7,853 nt of DNA, from positions 1-7,853 of the forward strand of contig DRHD01000158.1 in NCBI GenBank assembly GCA_011049795.1. Direction: 5' to 3'. Shown here in pieces: positions 1 through 6,834 of this stretch (the stretch's first letter is position 1; each line of letters opens with the position of its first letter). This DNA comes from Porticoccus sp. (GTDB lineage Bacteria > Pseudomonadota > Gammaproteobacteria > Pseudomonadales > Porticoccaceae). The notes under the pieces are model-generated. The model did no database searches and had not been told where the DNA came from. It saw nothing but the letters and a program-made list of their open reading frames with translations. Both the position numbers and the translations under genes were made by a program.

Positions 1-1
1 C

Positions 2-118
2 ATTGAGGCTGTTGAGCCTCTGACCAAAGCCGCCATTGGTGATAAGGCAGACGAATATATTGAAAGCGTTATTACTGATCTGCGTAATCGCGCTAAAAAA
101 ATAAAACTTGAACTCTGA
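2..118 (+). CDS. dmpL: Phenol hydroxylase beta subunit (P1, DmpL-like), C-terminal fragment
   Basis: Partial gene that enters from the left edge; only the last 38 codons are visible, ending in TGA at 116-118. The fragment is charged and looks helical (IEAVEPLTKAAIGD near its start, ending in KKIKLEL). It resembles the C-terminal tail of DmpL, the beta subunit of the (alpha-beta-gamma)2 phenol hydroxylase oxygenase. That subunit carries no metal and packs against the diiron alpha subunit. The identification rests mainly on position: in dmp-type operons dmpL lies directly before dmpM, and the next gene here is clearly dmpM. The dmpM ribosome binding site (GAGGG, 117-121) overlaps this stop codon, so the two genes are probably translationally coupled. 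The fragment alone would not be diagnostic. Confidence 0.8.
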   Translation: MEAVEPLTKAAIGDKADEYIESVITDLRNRAKKIKLEL

Positions 119-129
119 GGGCTAAGACA

Positions 130-399
130 ATGGCTGGTAAAGTATTTATAGCACTGCAGAACAATGAAGAAGCGCGGCCTATTATTGAGGCAATTTTAGA
201 AGATAATCCTGATGCTGTAGCCAATTACTCGCCGGGCATGGTGAAAATTGATTGCGAAGGCCGATTGGTTGTGAAGAGAGAAACAGTTGAAGAAAAAATT
301 GGACGTGAATTCGATCTGCAGGAAATGCATATCAATTTAATTTCGCTTTCGGGTAATGTCGAGGAAGAAGAGGATGAATTTGTCCTCGCGCGACTTTAA
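130..399 (+). CDS. dmpM: Phenol hydroxylase effector/coupling protein P2 (DmpM-like)
   Basis: Cofactor-free regulatory component of the soluble diiron monooxygenase, of the MmoB/DmpM family. In the known enzymes it binds the oxygenase and couples electron transfer and O2 activation to phenol hydroxylation. The 89-residue length matches the roughly 90 residues of DmpM. Recognisable pieces are VFIALQNNEEAR (5-16), the EAILEDNPDAV stretch, the RETVEEKIGR helix, and the C-terminal LSGNVEEEEDEFVLARL, close to the GGNVDEDDDRFVL ending of DmpM. The protein is acidic and has no cysteine cluster that could hold a metal. The start at 130 is supported by GAGGG at 117-121, eight bases upstream and overlapping the stop codon of dmpL. 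It lies between the beta- and alpha-subunit genes, as in all dmp-type operons. Confidence 0.95.
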   Translation: MAGKVFIALQNNEEARPIIEAILEDNPDAVANYSPGMVKIDCEGRLVVKRETVEEKIGREFDLQEMHINLISLSGNVEEEEDEFVLARL

Positions 400-431
400 G
401 TTGATCTATCACGATTATAGAATTATTTTTC

Positions 432-435
432 GGAG
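432..435 (+). promoter_or_regulatory. Ribosome binding site that decides the dmpN start
   Basis: The GGAG at 432-435 lies only 3 bases before the first in-frame ATG (439) but 9 bases before the second (445). The usual spacing is about 5-9 bases, so the second ATG is the better start. Confidence 0.6.
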
Positions 436-444
436 TAAATGAAC

Positions 445-1971
445 ATGTCTGAACAAAAACCTGCACGTCTAAATATGAAGAAAAAGTATCAGCTGATGAC
501 ACGTGATCTTGCTTGGGATACGACCTATCAAGACATGGATGACGTATTTCCCTATGATAAATATGAGGGAATAAAAATCGTAGATTGGGACAAGTGGGAA
601 GATCCGTTCCGCTTGACCATGGATGCCTACTGGAAATACCAGGCCGAAAAAGAACGCAAGCTTTATGCGATTCTTGATGGTGTTGCGCAAAATAACGGGC
701 AGTTAAATGTAACTGATGCCCGTTATATGAATGCGATTAAACTTTGGATTCAAGGCATCACCCCGCTGGAGTATGCAGCGCATCGTGGTTTTGCGATGAT
801 GGGGCGTGGCATGCGTGGCGCCGGTGCTCGAGTTGCCTGTCAAATGCAATCAATCGATGAATTGCGTCACTTTCAAACTCAAACTCATGCCTTTAGTCAC
901 TACAACAAGTATTTTAACGGCATGCATCAGTTTGAGAATCTGCGAGATAAGGCGTGGTATTTATCGATTCCTAAATCTTATTTTGAAGATGCTATGACAG
1001 CTGGTCCGTTTGAATTTGTAACCGCGATTGGTTTCTCCTTTGAATATGTATTGACCAATTTGCTGTTTATGCCGTTCGTGTCGGGTGCTGCCTATAATGG
1101 TGATATGGCGACCACGACGTTTGGTTTCTCCGCTCAATCTGATGAAAGTCGTCACATGACTTTAGGTTTGGAGTTGATTAAATTTATTCTCGAACAGCAT
1201 GAAGATAACGTACCTATTGTTCAGGCTTGGCTGGATAAATGGTTCTGGCGTGGTTATCGCTTGTTGGGCTTGATTGGCACCATGATGGATTACATGCTAC
1301 CCAAGAAAGTAATGTCATGGAAAGAAGCATGGGGAATTTACTGGGAAGAAAATGGTGTTGCTCTTTTCGGTGATTTAGAGCGTTACGGTATCCGTATGCC
1401 GAAATACCATGAAGTGGCGACTAACGAAAAAGATCGAGTGACTCATGAGTTTTGGTCAACAATTTATCAGTTCTCTCACGCGACATCTCTGCATACATGG
1501 ATGCCAGAAAAGCATGAAATGGATTGGTTGTCGGAGCAATACGGTGAAACATTCGACAAAATATACCGTCCTCGTTTTGAAAAATGGAAAGAGTTAGAAG
1601 CCAAAGGTGAGCGTTTCTATAATAATCGTTTACCGATGGTGTGTAACGTTTGTCAGATCCCCGTGTTCTCTACTGAGTCTGATGATATTAGCCACAATTG
1701 TGTTCGCGAAGTGGAATACAAAGGTACTAAACACCATATGTGTTCCGATGGTTGTAAAGATATTTTCAATAACGAGCCTGAAAAATATATTCAAGCATCG
1801 ATTCCCCCGCAGCAAATTTATCAGGGCAATTGTGGTGGGCCAACCATGGAAGATTATCTTAAGTGGTTGCACATCGATCCAGAAAAAGATTCCGGAGAAT
1901 ATGTTGGCTCAGATGATCATAAAAACTGGACAGCATGGAAGGCGGGTCCTGGTGATGAAGAAGTCGCCTGA
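445..1971 (+). CDS. dmpN: Phenol hydroxylase alpha subunit, diiron oxygenase (P3, DmpN-like)
   Basis: Catalytic subunit of the multicomponent phenol 2-monooxygenase, which uses O2 and electrons from DmpP to turn phenol into catechol. Counting from the ATG at 439, the carboxylate-bridged diiron ligands are all present: E111, E141 and H144 (DELRH), E202, and E236 and H239 (DESRH). Their spacing agrees with toluene and methane monooxygenases. Near the C terminus, C402/C405 (CNVC) and C435/C439 (CSDGC) form the four-cysteine zinc site of the YHS-like domain typical of phenol hydroxylase alpha subunits. Two ATGs compete, at 439 and 445. The later one is annotated because of its spacing from GGAG (432-435); it gives 508 residues, close to the family length. 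No break or missing ligand is seen. It follows dmpM after a 45-base gap. Confidence 0.97.
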   Translation: MSEQKPARLNMKKKYQLMTRDLAWDTTYQDMDDVFPYDKYEGIKIVDWDKWEDPFRLTMDAYWKYQAEKERKLYAILDGVAQNNGQLNVTDARYMNAIKLWIQGITPLEYAAHRGFAMMGRGMRGAGARVACQMQSIDELRHFQTQTHAFSHYNKYFNGMHQFENLRDKAWYLSIPKSYFEDAMTAGPFEFVTAIGFSFEYVLTNLLFMPFVSGAAYNGDMATTTFGFSAQSDESRHMTLGLELIKFILEQHEDNVPIVQAWLDKWFWRGYRLLGLIGTMMDYMLPKKVMSWKEAWGIYWEENGVALFGDLERYGIRMPKYHEVATNEKDRVTHEFWSTIYQFSHATSLHTWMPEKHEMDWLSEQYGETFDKIYRPRFEKWKELEAKGERFYNNRLPMVCNVCQIPVFSTESDDISHNCVREVEYKGTKHHMCSDGCKDIFNNEPEKYIQASIPPQQIYQGNCGGPTMEDYLKWLHIDPEKDSGEYVGSDDHKNWTAWKAGPGDEEVA

Positions 1972-1996
1972 AAATAGTAATGTGCAATATAAATAT

Positions 1997-2024
1997 GGAC
2001 AGGCGCCGATCAGTGGGCGTGTCC
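1997..2024 (+). other. Stem-loop between dmpN and dmpO
   Basis: GGACA (1997-2001) pairs with TGTCC (2020-2024), and CGCC (2004-2007) pairs with GGCG (2016-2019). A GG bulge (2002-2003) interrupts the left arm and the loop is 8 bases (2008-2015). This G+C-rich 9-bp stem lies in the 83-base gap between two oxygenase subunit genes. No T tract follows, so it is unlikely to be an intrinsic terminator. An mRNA processing or stability role is only inference. Confidence 0.5.
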
Positions 2025-2054
2025 TGGTCAATTTAGAATAGGAGTAATTCGGAA

Positions 2055-2417
2055 ATGTCTGTGAAATTTATCGGTGATTCCTACGAATTTGAATGCAGGA
2101 ATCGTGAAGAAAACTACGGCGGCGATATCAATATTTATGTTGTCTGGGATCAACACTTAATGTACGCCACTCCAGCAACTTATCGTATCCCTAAGGATAT
2201 GGTGCTTCGGGATTTTCTTGAGCAGGTTTTTATGCCGGATAATGCTCAGCACCCTGATACGGAAAAAGTGAATTGGGATAACGCCGTCTGGGAGTTTTAT
2301 GATCAGCCGTGGACTCCAGATCTTGATAAGAGTTTTGAAAATAATAGCGTAGGTCACCAGAGCTTCTTGCGTTTTAAAACTCCAGGTTTGGAAGGCTTAC
2401 ATGGCGTTGGTAATTAA
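2055..2417 (+). CDS. dmpO: Phenol hydroxylase gamma subunit (P4, DmpO-like)
   Basis: Small gamma subunit of the phenol hydroxylase oxygenase, structurally required in the (alpha-beta-gamma)2 core and without a cofactor of its own. Its 120 residues match the roughly 119 of DmpO. Conserved stretches are DQHLMYATPATY (about 32-43), DFLEQVFMPDNAQHPD (about 53-68), YDQPWTPD (about 82-89) and the C-terminal SFLRFKTPGLEGLHG. These parallel EEHLMY, EFLEQVLKP, NDQPFTPD and LRLNTPGLNGIQG in DmpO. The start at 2055 follows AGGAG (2040-2044) by 10 bases. It lies 83 bases after dmpN, a gap containing a stem-loop, and 55 bases before the reductase gene. Position and sequence agree, so an alternative identity is unlikely. 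Confidence 0.95.
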   Translation: MSVKFIGDSYEFECRNREENYGGDINIYVVWDQHLMYATPATYRIPKDMVLRDFLEQVFMPDNAQHPDTEKVNWDNAVWEFYDQPWTPDLDKSFENNSVGHQSFLRFKTPGLEGLHGVGN

Positions 2418-2472
2418 GCCTAAACATCACTACTACGATCATTAAACAATGTAAGAGAATGGAGACGCGTTC

Positions 2473-3537
2473 ATGAGTTATCAATTAACCATTGAGCCTA
2501 TTGGCGAAACAATTGAAGTTGAAGAAGGCCAAAAGGTTCTTGATGCCTGTCTTCGGGCTGGTATCTATTTGCCTTACGCCTGTAACCATGGACTGTGTGC
2601 CACCTGTAAAGTTCAGGTATTAGAAGGGGAAGTTGAGCACAATGAAGCCTCTGACTTTGCGTTAATGGATATGGAGCGCGATGAAGGTAAAACCTTAGCC
2701 TGTTGCGCTACCTTGCTGGAAGATACGATCATTGAGGCAGATATTGATGAAGAGCCTGATGCTGAGCATTTACCCATTAAGGATGTTACCGGTCGTGTTG
2801 CCAGGCTTGAAGATCTAACGCCAACTATTAAAGGTGTCTGGATTGAGTTGGATGGTGAGGGTTTGCAGTTTCAAGCGGGGCAATATCTTAATTTGCAAGT
2901 ACCTGGTGTTGAGGGCCCCCGTGCTTTTTCTCTGGCAAATTCACCATCGCAGCCCAATATGGTTGAGTTAAATATCCGCAAAGTCGAGGGTGGTGCAGCT
3001 ACTTCCTATATTCATGATGAATTAAAAGTGGGTGATGAGCTCACGCTTACCGCGCCGCTAGGTCGTTTTTTCCTACGTAAGTCATCACCGCTACCGATGA
3101 TTTTCCTCGCAGGTGGTTCTGGTTTGTCTAGCCCTAAATCAATGATCCAGGAATTATTAGAGGCAGGTGATACACGGCAGATGACACTTGTTTACGGTGC
3201 GCGCAATGCATCAGAAATTTATTACGATGATTTGTTCAGGGAGCTTGAGGCCAAGCATGATAATTTTACTTATGTCCCTGCATTGTCAGATCCGTTAGAG
3301 GAAGACAGTTGGAGTGGTGAGGTAGGGTTTGTTCATGATGTTGCCATGCGTCATTTTGACAATAAATTCTCTGAACATAACGCCTATATTTGTGGTCCGC
3401 CTATTATGGTCGATGCTTGTATTACTGCCTTAATGAAGGGGCGCTTGTTTGAAAAAAATATATTCACTGAGTCGTTTCTTACCGTTGCTGATGGCGAGTC
3501 TACTGGCCGTCGTAGCGCCTTATTTAAGAAGTTTTAG
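2473..3537 (+). CDS. dmpP: Phenol hydroxylase reductase, [2Fe-2S]/FAD protein (P5, DmpP-like)
   Basis: Electron-transfer component that passes electrons from NAD(P)H through FAD and a plant-type [2Fe-2S] cluster to the diiron oxygenase. The N-terminal ferredoxin domain carries C37, C42, C45 and C77 (pattern CX4CX2CX31C). An FAD-binding domain follows, with the RAFS motif at 150-153. The C-terminal nucleotide-binding domain carries GGSGLSSP (214-221) and CGPP (307-310). At 354 residues it matches DmpP (about 353) in length and domain order. The start at 2473 is backed by GGAGA at 2461-2465, seven bases upstream. Nothing appears truncated. The closest alternatives would be reductases of other soluble diiron monooxygenases, but the flanking dmpO and dmpQ genes settle the assignment. 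Confidence 0.96.
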   Translation: MSYQLTIEPIGETIEVEEGQKVLDACLRAGIYLPYACNHGLCATCKVQVLEGEVEHNEASDFALMDMERDEGKTLACCATLLEDTIIEADIDEEPDAEHLPIKDVTGRVARLEDLTPTIKGVWIELDGEGLQFQAGQYLNLQVPGVEGPRAFSLANSPSQPNMVELNIRKVEGGAATSYIHDELKVGDELTLTAPLGRFFLRKSSPLPMIFLAGGSGLSSPKSMIQELLEAGDTRQMTLVYGARNASEIYYDDLFRELEAKHDNFTYVPALSDPLEEDSWSGEVGFVHDVAMRHFDNKFSEHNAYICGPPIMVDACITALMKGRLFEKNIFTESFLTVADGESTGRRSALFKKF

Positions 3538-3538
3538 T

Positions 3539-3557
3539 TCAGGATGTTTAAACCTGA
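3539..3557 (+). other. Small stem-loop after dmpP
   Basis: TCAGG (3539-3543) can pair with CCTGA (3553-3557) around a 9-base loop that holds most of the 8-base palindrome GTTTAAAC. It lies directly after the dmpP stop codon. The stem is only 5 bp and no T tract follows, so its significance is doubtful. Confidence 0.25.
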
Positions 3558-3596
3558 GGTATTTAAGTCTAATAAATTCTGATCATATTGGAAGGT

Positions 3597-3920
3597 ATGG
3601 ATCGATTTAAAGTAAATATTAAAGCAGCGCAAGAAGAGTTTTTTTGCCATGCCGATGAGACTTTGTTGCAAGGTATGAGCCGACATCCAGGTGGCGATAA
3701 GATGCTGAAAAGTATTCCTGTGGGTTGTCGAGGTGGTGGTTGCGGTATTTGTCGAGTTCGTATTTTGGAAGGTGAACTTGAGTGTAAAAAAATGAGCGTA
3801 AGACATGTCACAAAAAAACAGCAGCAAGAGGGTTTGGTTCTGGCGTGCAGAGCTTATCCCCGCAGTAATATAGAACTGGAAATGGCGACTCCTGAAATTG
3901 TAGTTACAACTAAAAGTTAA
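3597..3920 (+). CDS. dmpQ: Chloroplast-type ferredoxin, catechol 2,3-dioxygenase reactivation (DmpQ/XylT-like)
   Basis: Small [2Fe-2S] ferredoxin. The family member XylT is known to reactivate catechol 2,3-dioxygenase by reducing active-site iron oxidised during turnover with substituted catechols. Cluster ligands, counting from the ATG at 3597, are C44, C49, C52 and C84 (CX4CX2CX31C). They lie in the hallmark IPVGCRGGGCGICRVR (40-55) and in LVLACRAYP. The product is 107 residues, near the 110-112 of XylT and DmpQ. The start is uncertain. ATG 3597 is preceded almost directly by the Shine-Dalgarno-like GGAAGG (3590-3595), which is closer than usual. A TTG at 3588 would add three residues but has no binding site of its own. 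The gene sits immediately before the dioxygenase it should serve, the usual arrangement. Confidence 0.93.
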   Translation: MDRFKVNIKAAQEEFFCHADETLLQGMSRHPGGDKMLKSIPVGCRGGGCGICRVRILEGELECKKMSVRHVTKKQQQEGLVLACRAYPRSNIELEMATPEIVVTTKS

Positions 3921-3964
3921 TTTTAATTATTTCATTTTATTCGTAGATAAAAGAGGGCGATATC

Positions 3965-4894
3965 ATGTCAATGACGGGTGTACTAAGGCCGGGTCATATT
4001 CAAATTCGAGTGCTTGATATGGATGCGGCACTTAATCACTATGTTGGTGCTATTGGCTTGACTGAAACCGATAGGGATGATCAGGGGAGAGTCTATTTAA
4101 AAGCGTGGGATGAATATGATTGTTTTTCTGTGGTGCTACGTGAGACTGACGAAGCCGGTATGGATTTTGTTTCTTACAAAGTAGACAGTGTAGAAACTTT
4201 GGACCGGCTTGAAAAAGATGTACAGGCCTTTGGTCTCGACACGCAGCGTATTCCCGCCGGGGATTTGAAGCGCTGTGGTGAGCGAGTTCGATTTGTGTTG
4301 CCGACAGGTCATAATTTTGAGCTGTTTGCTGAAAAAGAAGTGTTAGGTCGTACTGGCCTTTCTGATATAAATCCAGAGGCATGGCCTGAGAGTGCGAGTG
4401 GAATGAAGGCGCGCCGATTCGATCACTGTTTGTTGTATGGTGATGATATCGAAGGCGTTGAAAAACTCTTAACACAGGTTTTGGGTTTCCAGCTAACGGA
4501 GCAGGCTTTCGCTCCAGATAACGAAACTCAAATAGCCGTGTTTTATTCCTGTTCTATCAAGGCCCATGATATCGCTTTTGTTAGGCACCCTGAAAAGAAC
4601 AAGTTTCACCATGCTTCCTTCCTGCTAGAGACCTGGGAAGATATCTTGCGTGCTGCAGATATTATGTCAATGAAAGAAATTGATATTGATATTGGTCCAA
4701 CCAGACACGGCATTACCGCTGGGCGCACTATCTATTTCTTTGATCCGTCTGGTAATCGCAATGAAGTGTTCTGCGAAGTATCAAACTGGTATCCAGATTA
4801 TCCCGTGAAGTCCTGGACTGGTGACCAAACCGGCAAGGCTATTTTTTATCACGATCGAGTAATTAACGAACGTTTTCTGGGTGTGGTTACCTAA
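3965..4894 (+). CDS. dmpB: Catechol 2,3-dioxygenase (extradiol, DmpB/XylE-like)
   Basis: Fe(II)-dependent extradiol ring-cleavage enzyme converting catechol to yellow 2-hydroxymuconic semialdehyde. It belongs to the two-domain vicinal-oxygen-chelate family of XylE and DmpB. The 309 residues compare with 307 in XylE. The iron ligands are H154 (RFDHC), H216 (in FHHASF) and E267 (NRNEVF). The second-shell and catalytic residues H201 (KAHD), H248 (PTRHG) and Y257 (TIYFFD) are also in place. The N-terminal, non-catalytic domain starts with [12 protein letters not shown] and contains [15 protein letters not shown], nearly identical to DmpB. GAGGG at 3953-3957 lies seven bases before the ATG; a second ATG two codons in is possible. 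The preceding 44-base gap is very A+T-rich. The stop codon overlaps the next start (TAATG), implying translational coupling. Confidence 0.97.
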   Translation: MSMTGVLRPGHIQIRVLDMDAALNHYVGAIGLTETDRDDQGRVYLKAWDEYDCFSVVLRETDEAGMDFVSYKVDSVETLDRLEKDVQAFGLDTQRIPAGDLKRCGERVRFVLPTGHNFELFAEKEVLGRTGLSDINPEAWPESASGMKARRFDHCLLYGDDIEGVEKLLTQVLGFQLTEQAFAPDNETQIAVFYSCSIKAHDIAFVRHPEKNKFHHASFLLETWEDILRAADIMSMKEIDIDIGPTRHGITAGRTIYFFDPSGNRNEVFCEVSNWYPDYPVKSWTGDQTGKAIFYHDRVINERFLGVVT

Positions 4895-5322
4895 TGAGCA
4901 GAACGATTACTCAAACGTTTATTAATCATCACTTGGCGGTTACCGCGTGTCAGGCAGCTATAGCAATGGCCGATGAGCTGAGCGAGAAGATTAATGTTGC
5001 AGTGGTTGATCGTAGCGGGCGTATGGTGGCCTTTTTAAGGCATGCCGATGCACCATTTCATTCCAGTGATATTGCGGTTGATAAGGCATATACCTCAGCC
5101 AGCTTTGGTGTGCCGACTCATCAATGGCCAGAAATTATGTCGACTATGTCTGAGGCTGTACAAAAAGGCATGCTGCTGCGAGATCGCTTCATCGCCTTTG
5201 GCGGCGGCCTGCCCATACTGTTAGGTGATGAGATGATCGGTGCAGTGGGAGTGTCTGGTGCTTCCGAAGAACAGGATCAGATGTGCGCAGAGGCAGCCGT
5301 TGCTGCCATAAATACTGCATAA
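4894..5322 (+). CDS. DUF336 (GlcG/HbpS/PduO C-terminal-like) protein, function unknown
   Basis: A 142-residue soluble protein of the DUF336/Haem_degrading family (GlcG, HbpS, C-terminal domain of PduO). Family marks are NVAVVDRSGRMVAFLRH (34-50), DIAVDKAYTSASFGVPT (59-75), GGGLPI (103-108) and GAVGVSGASEEQD (116-128). There is no signal peptide or membrane segment, so it is probably cytoplasmic, unlike secreted HbpS. Members bind haem or cobalamin-related ligands in a few studied cases, and similar genes occur in aromatic meta-cleavage clusters, but no role in this pathway is established to my knowledge. Its ATG overlaps the dmpB stop codon by one base (TAATG), with only a weak GGTG-type ribosome binding site, so its translation probably depends on that of the dioxygenase. 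dmpC follows after 26 bases. A role in supporting or protecting the dioxygenase is my inference. It is absent at this place in the classical dmp operon. Confidence 0.85.
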   Translation: MSRTITQTFINHHLAVTACQAAIAMADELSEKINVAVVDRSGRMVAFLRHADAPFHSSDIAVDKAYTSASFGVPTHQWPEIMSTMSEAVQKGMLLRDRFIAFGGGLPILLGDEMIGAVGVSGASEEQDQMCAEAAVAAINTA

Positions 5323-5348
5323 AGATGATTGAATATTAGGACGGGTTT

Positions 5349-6806
5349 ATGAACGAGAGTAAGCATTTTATTAATGGTGAGTTTTGCTCGTCAAAATCAG
5401 GAAATACTTTTCCGAACTTTAATCCCGCCACAGGTGAGCAGGTAGGCGTTATCAATGATGGTGATGCTTATGAAATTGATTTGGCGGTAAATGCAGCGCA
5501 GGCGGCATTAAAAGGTGAGTGGGGCAGCATGGATGTCAATGGCCGTGTTGAAATACTCTACAAACTGGCCGATCGAATCAATGAACGGTTCGATGAGTTT
5601 CTAGAGGCGGAATGTTTGGATACAGGCAAGCCTTATAGTTTGGCAAGCCATATCGATATTCCTCGTGGAGCTGCCAACTTTAAAGTATTTGCGGACATGA
5701 TAAAAAATGTATCGGGTGAAACTTTTCAAATGGCGACACCTGATGGTACTGGCGCTCTGAACTATTCGGTCCATAAACCGAAAGGGGTTATTGGTGTTAT
5801 CTGTCCGTGGAATTTACCGCTGCTATTAATGACGTGGAAAGTAGCACCGGCTTTGGCCTGTGGTAATACAGTCGTGGTTAAGCCGTCCGATGAAACCAAT
5901 TCGACCACGGTTCTGCTTGGTGAAGTCATGAATGAAGTGGGAGTGCCTAAAGGTGTCTTCAATGTTGTCCTGGGGCGCGGAGCTACAGCAGGGTCGGCAC
6001 TAACAAAACATCCTGGTATTGATGCTTTAACCTTTACTGGATCCACTCCAGTCGGTGAGATTTTGATGAAAGAAGCCGCGGTCGGTGTTCGCGATTGTTC
6101 TTTGGAGTTGGGTGGTAAAAATGCCGGGGTGGTATTTGCTGACTGTGATATGGATAAGGCGATCGAAGGCACTTTGCGTTCGTGTTTTGCTAATAGCGGG
6201 CAAGTCTGTCTTGCGACCGAACGGCTTTATGTTGAACGTCCTATTTTTGATGAGTTTGTCGCACGCCTTAAAGAGGGAGCTGAAAATCTTGTTATTGGTG
6301 CACCCGAAGAGTCAACGACCAATATGGGGCCATTGATTAGCCAAAAACATCACGACAAAGTCTTATCCTATTTCAAAAAAGCCACCGATGAAGGTGCTAC
6401 GGTTGTAACAGGTGGTGAAATACCTGATATGCCAGCAAGTCTTGCCGGTGGCTATTGGGTTAAACCCACTATATGGACAGATTTACCGGAAAGTGCAGCA
6501 GTTATTCAAGAAGAAATCTTTGGGCCGGTTTGCCATATCCGACCTTTTGATACTGAAGAAGAAGCGATAGCACTGGCTAACGAAACTAACTTTGGTCTTG
6601 CTTCAGCATTGTGGACTGAAAATGTATCAAGAGCCCACCGCGTTGCCGATAAGATTGAGGCTGGAATTGTTTGGGTCAATTGTTGGTTCTTGCGTGATTT
6701 ACGTACTCCTTTTGGTGGTTCCAAACAGTCAGGTATTGGTCGTGAGGGTGGCGTTCATTCGTTGGAATTTTACTCAGAGCTAAAAAATATTTGCCTCAAA
6801 TTATGA
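5349..6806 (+). CDS. dmpC: 2-hydroxymuconic semialdehyde dehydrogenase (DmpC-like)
   Basis: NAD+-dependent aldehyde dehydrogenase that oxidises the ring-cleavage product 2-hydroxymuconic semialdehyde to 2-hydroxymuconate (enol form of 4-oxalocrotonate), the first step of the oxalocrotonate branch. The 485 residues match the usual 486. Catalytic residues are N155 (PWNLP), K178 (VVVKPS), E253 (LELGGK), C287 (SGQVCLATER) and E389 (EEIFGPV). The NAD-binding FTGSTPVGE is at about 229-237. Two arginines that bind the substrate carboxylate in the related 2-aminomuconate semialdehyde dehydrogenase appear at R106 (IPRGAANF) and R449 (WFLRDLR), which favours this substrate class over general aldehydes. 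AGGA at 5338-5341 lies seven bases before the ATG. In CF600 dmpD follows; here the hydratase gene follows after 28 bases. Confidence 0.95.
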   Translation: MNESKHFINGEFCSSKSGNTFPNFNPATGEQVGVINDGDAYEIDLAVNAAQAALKGEWGSMDVNGRVEILYKLADRINERFDEFLEAECLDTGKPYSLASHIDIPRGAANFKVFADMIKNVSGETFQMATPDGTGALNYSVHKPKGVIGVICPWNLPLLLMTWKVAPALACGNTVVVKPSDETNSTTVLLGEVMNEVGVPKGVFNVVLGRGATAGSALTKHPGIDALTFTGSTPVGEILMKEAAVGVRDCSLELGGKNAGVVFADCDMDKAIEGTLRSCFANSGQVCLATERLYVERPIFDEFVARLKEGAENLVIGAPEESTTNMGPLISQKHHDKVLSYFKKATDEGATVVTGGEIPDMPASLAGGYWVKPTIWTDLPESAAVIQEEIFGPVCHIRPFDTEEEAIALANETNFGLASALWTENVSRAHRVADKIEAGIVWVNCWFLRDLRTPFGGSKQSGIGREGGVHSLEFYSELKNICLKL

Positions 6807-6834
6807 TCGAAATAGAGAATTTAGGATTACGAAC

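Noticed and set aside
404..421. Small inverted repeat TCTAT/ATAGA in the dmpM-dmpN gap.
   Set aside because: A 5-bp A+T-rich stem with a 7-base loop is too weak to mean anything.
1607..2041. Overlapping 144-codon reading frame across the end of dmpN.
   Set aside because: It is a shifted-frame shadow of dmpN, with no recognisable family features; dmpN itself is fully supported by its ligands and zinc cysteines.
3898..3927. Possible sigma70 promoter before dmpB (TTGTAG, 18-base spacer, TTTAAT).
   Set aside because: The -35 match is weak (3 of 6) and the region is very A+T-rich, so a good -10 is expected by chance. Operon context explains dmpB transcription.
4050..4475. Reverse-strand 141-codon reading frame inside dmpB.
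   Set aside because: It lies opposite the conserved coding sequence of the dioxygenase and looks like low-complexity shadow translation rich in H, Q and S.
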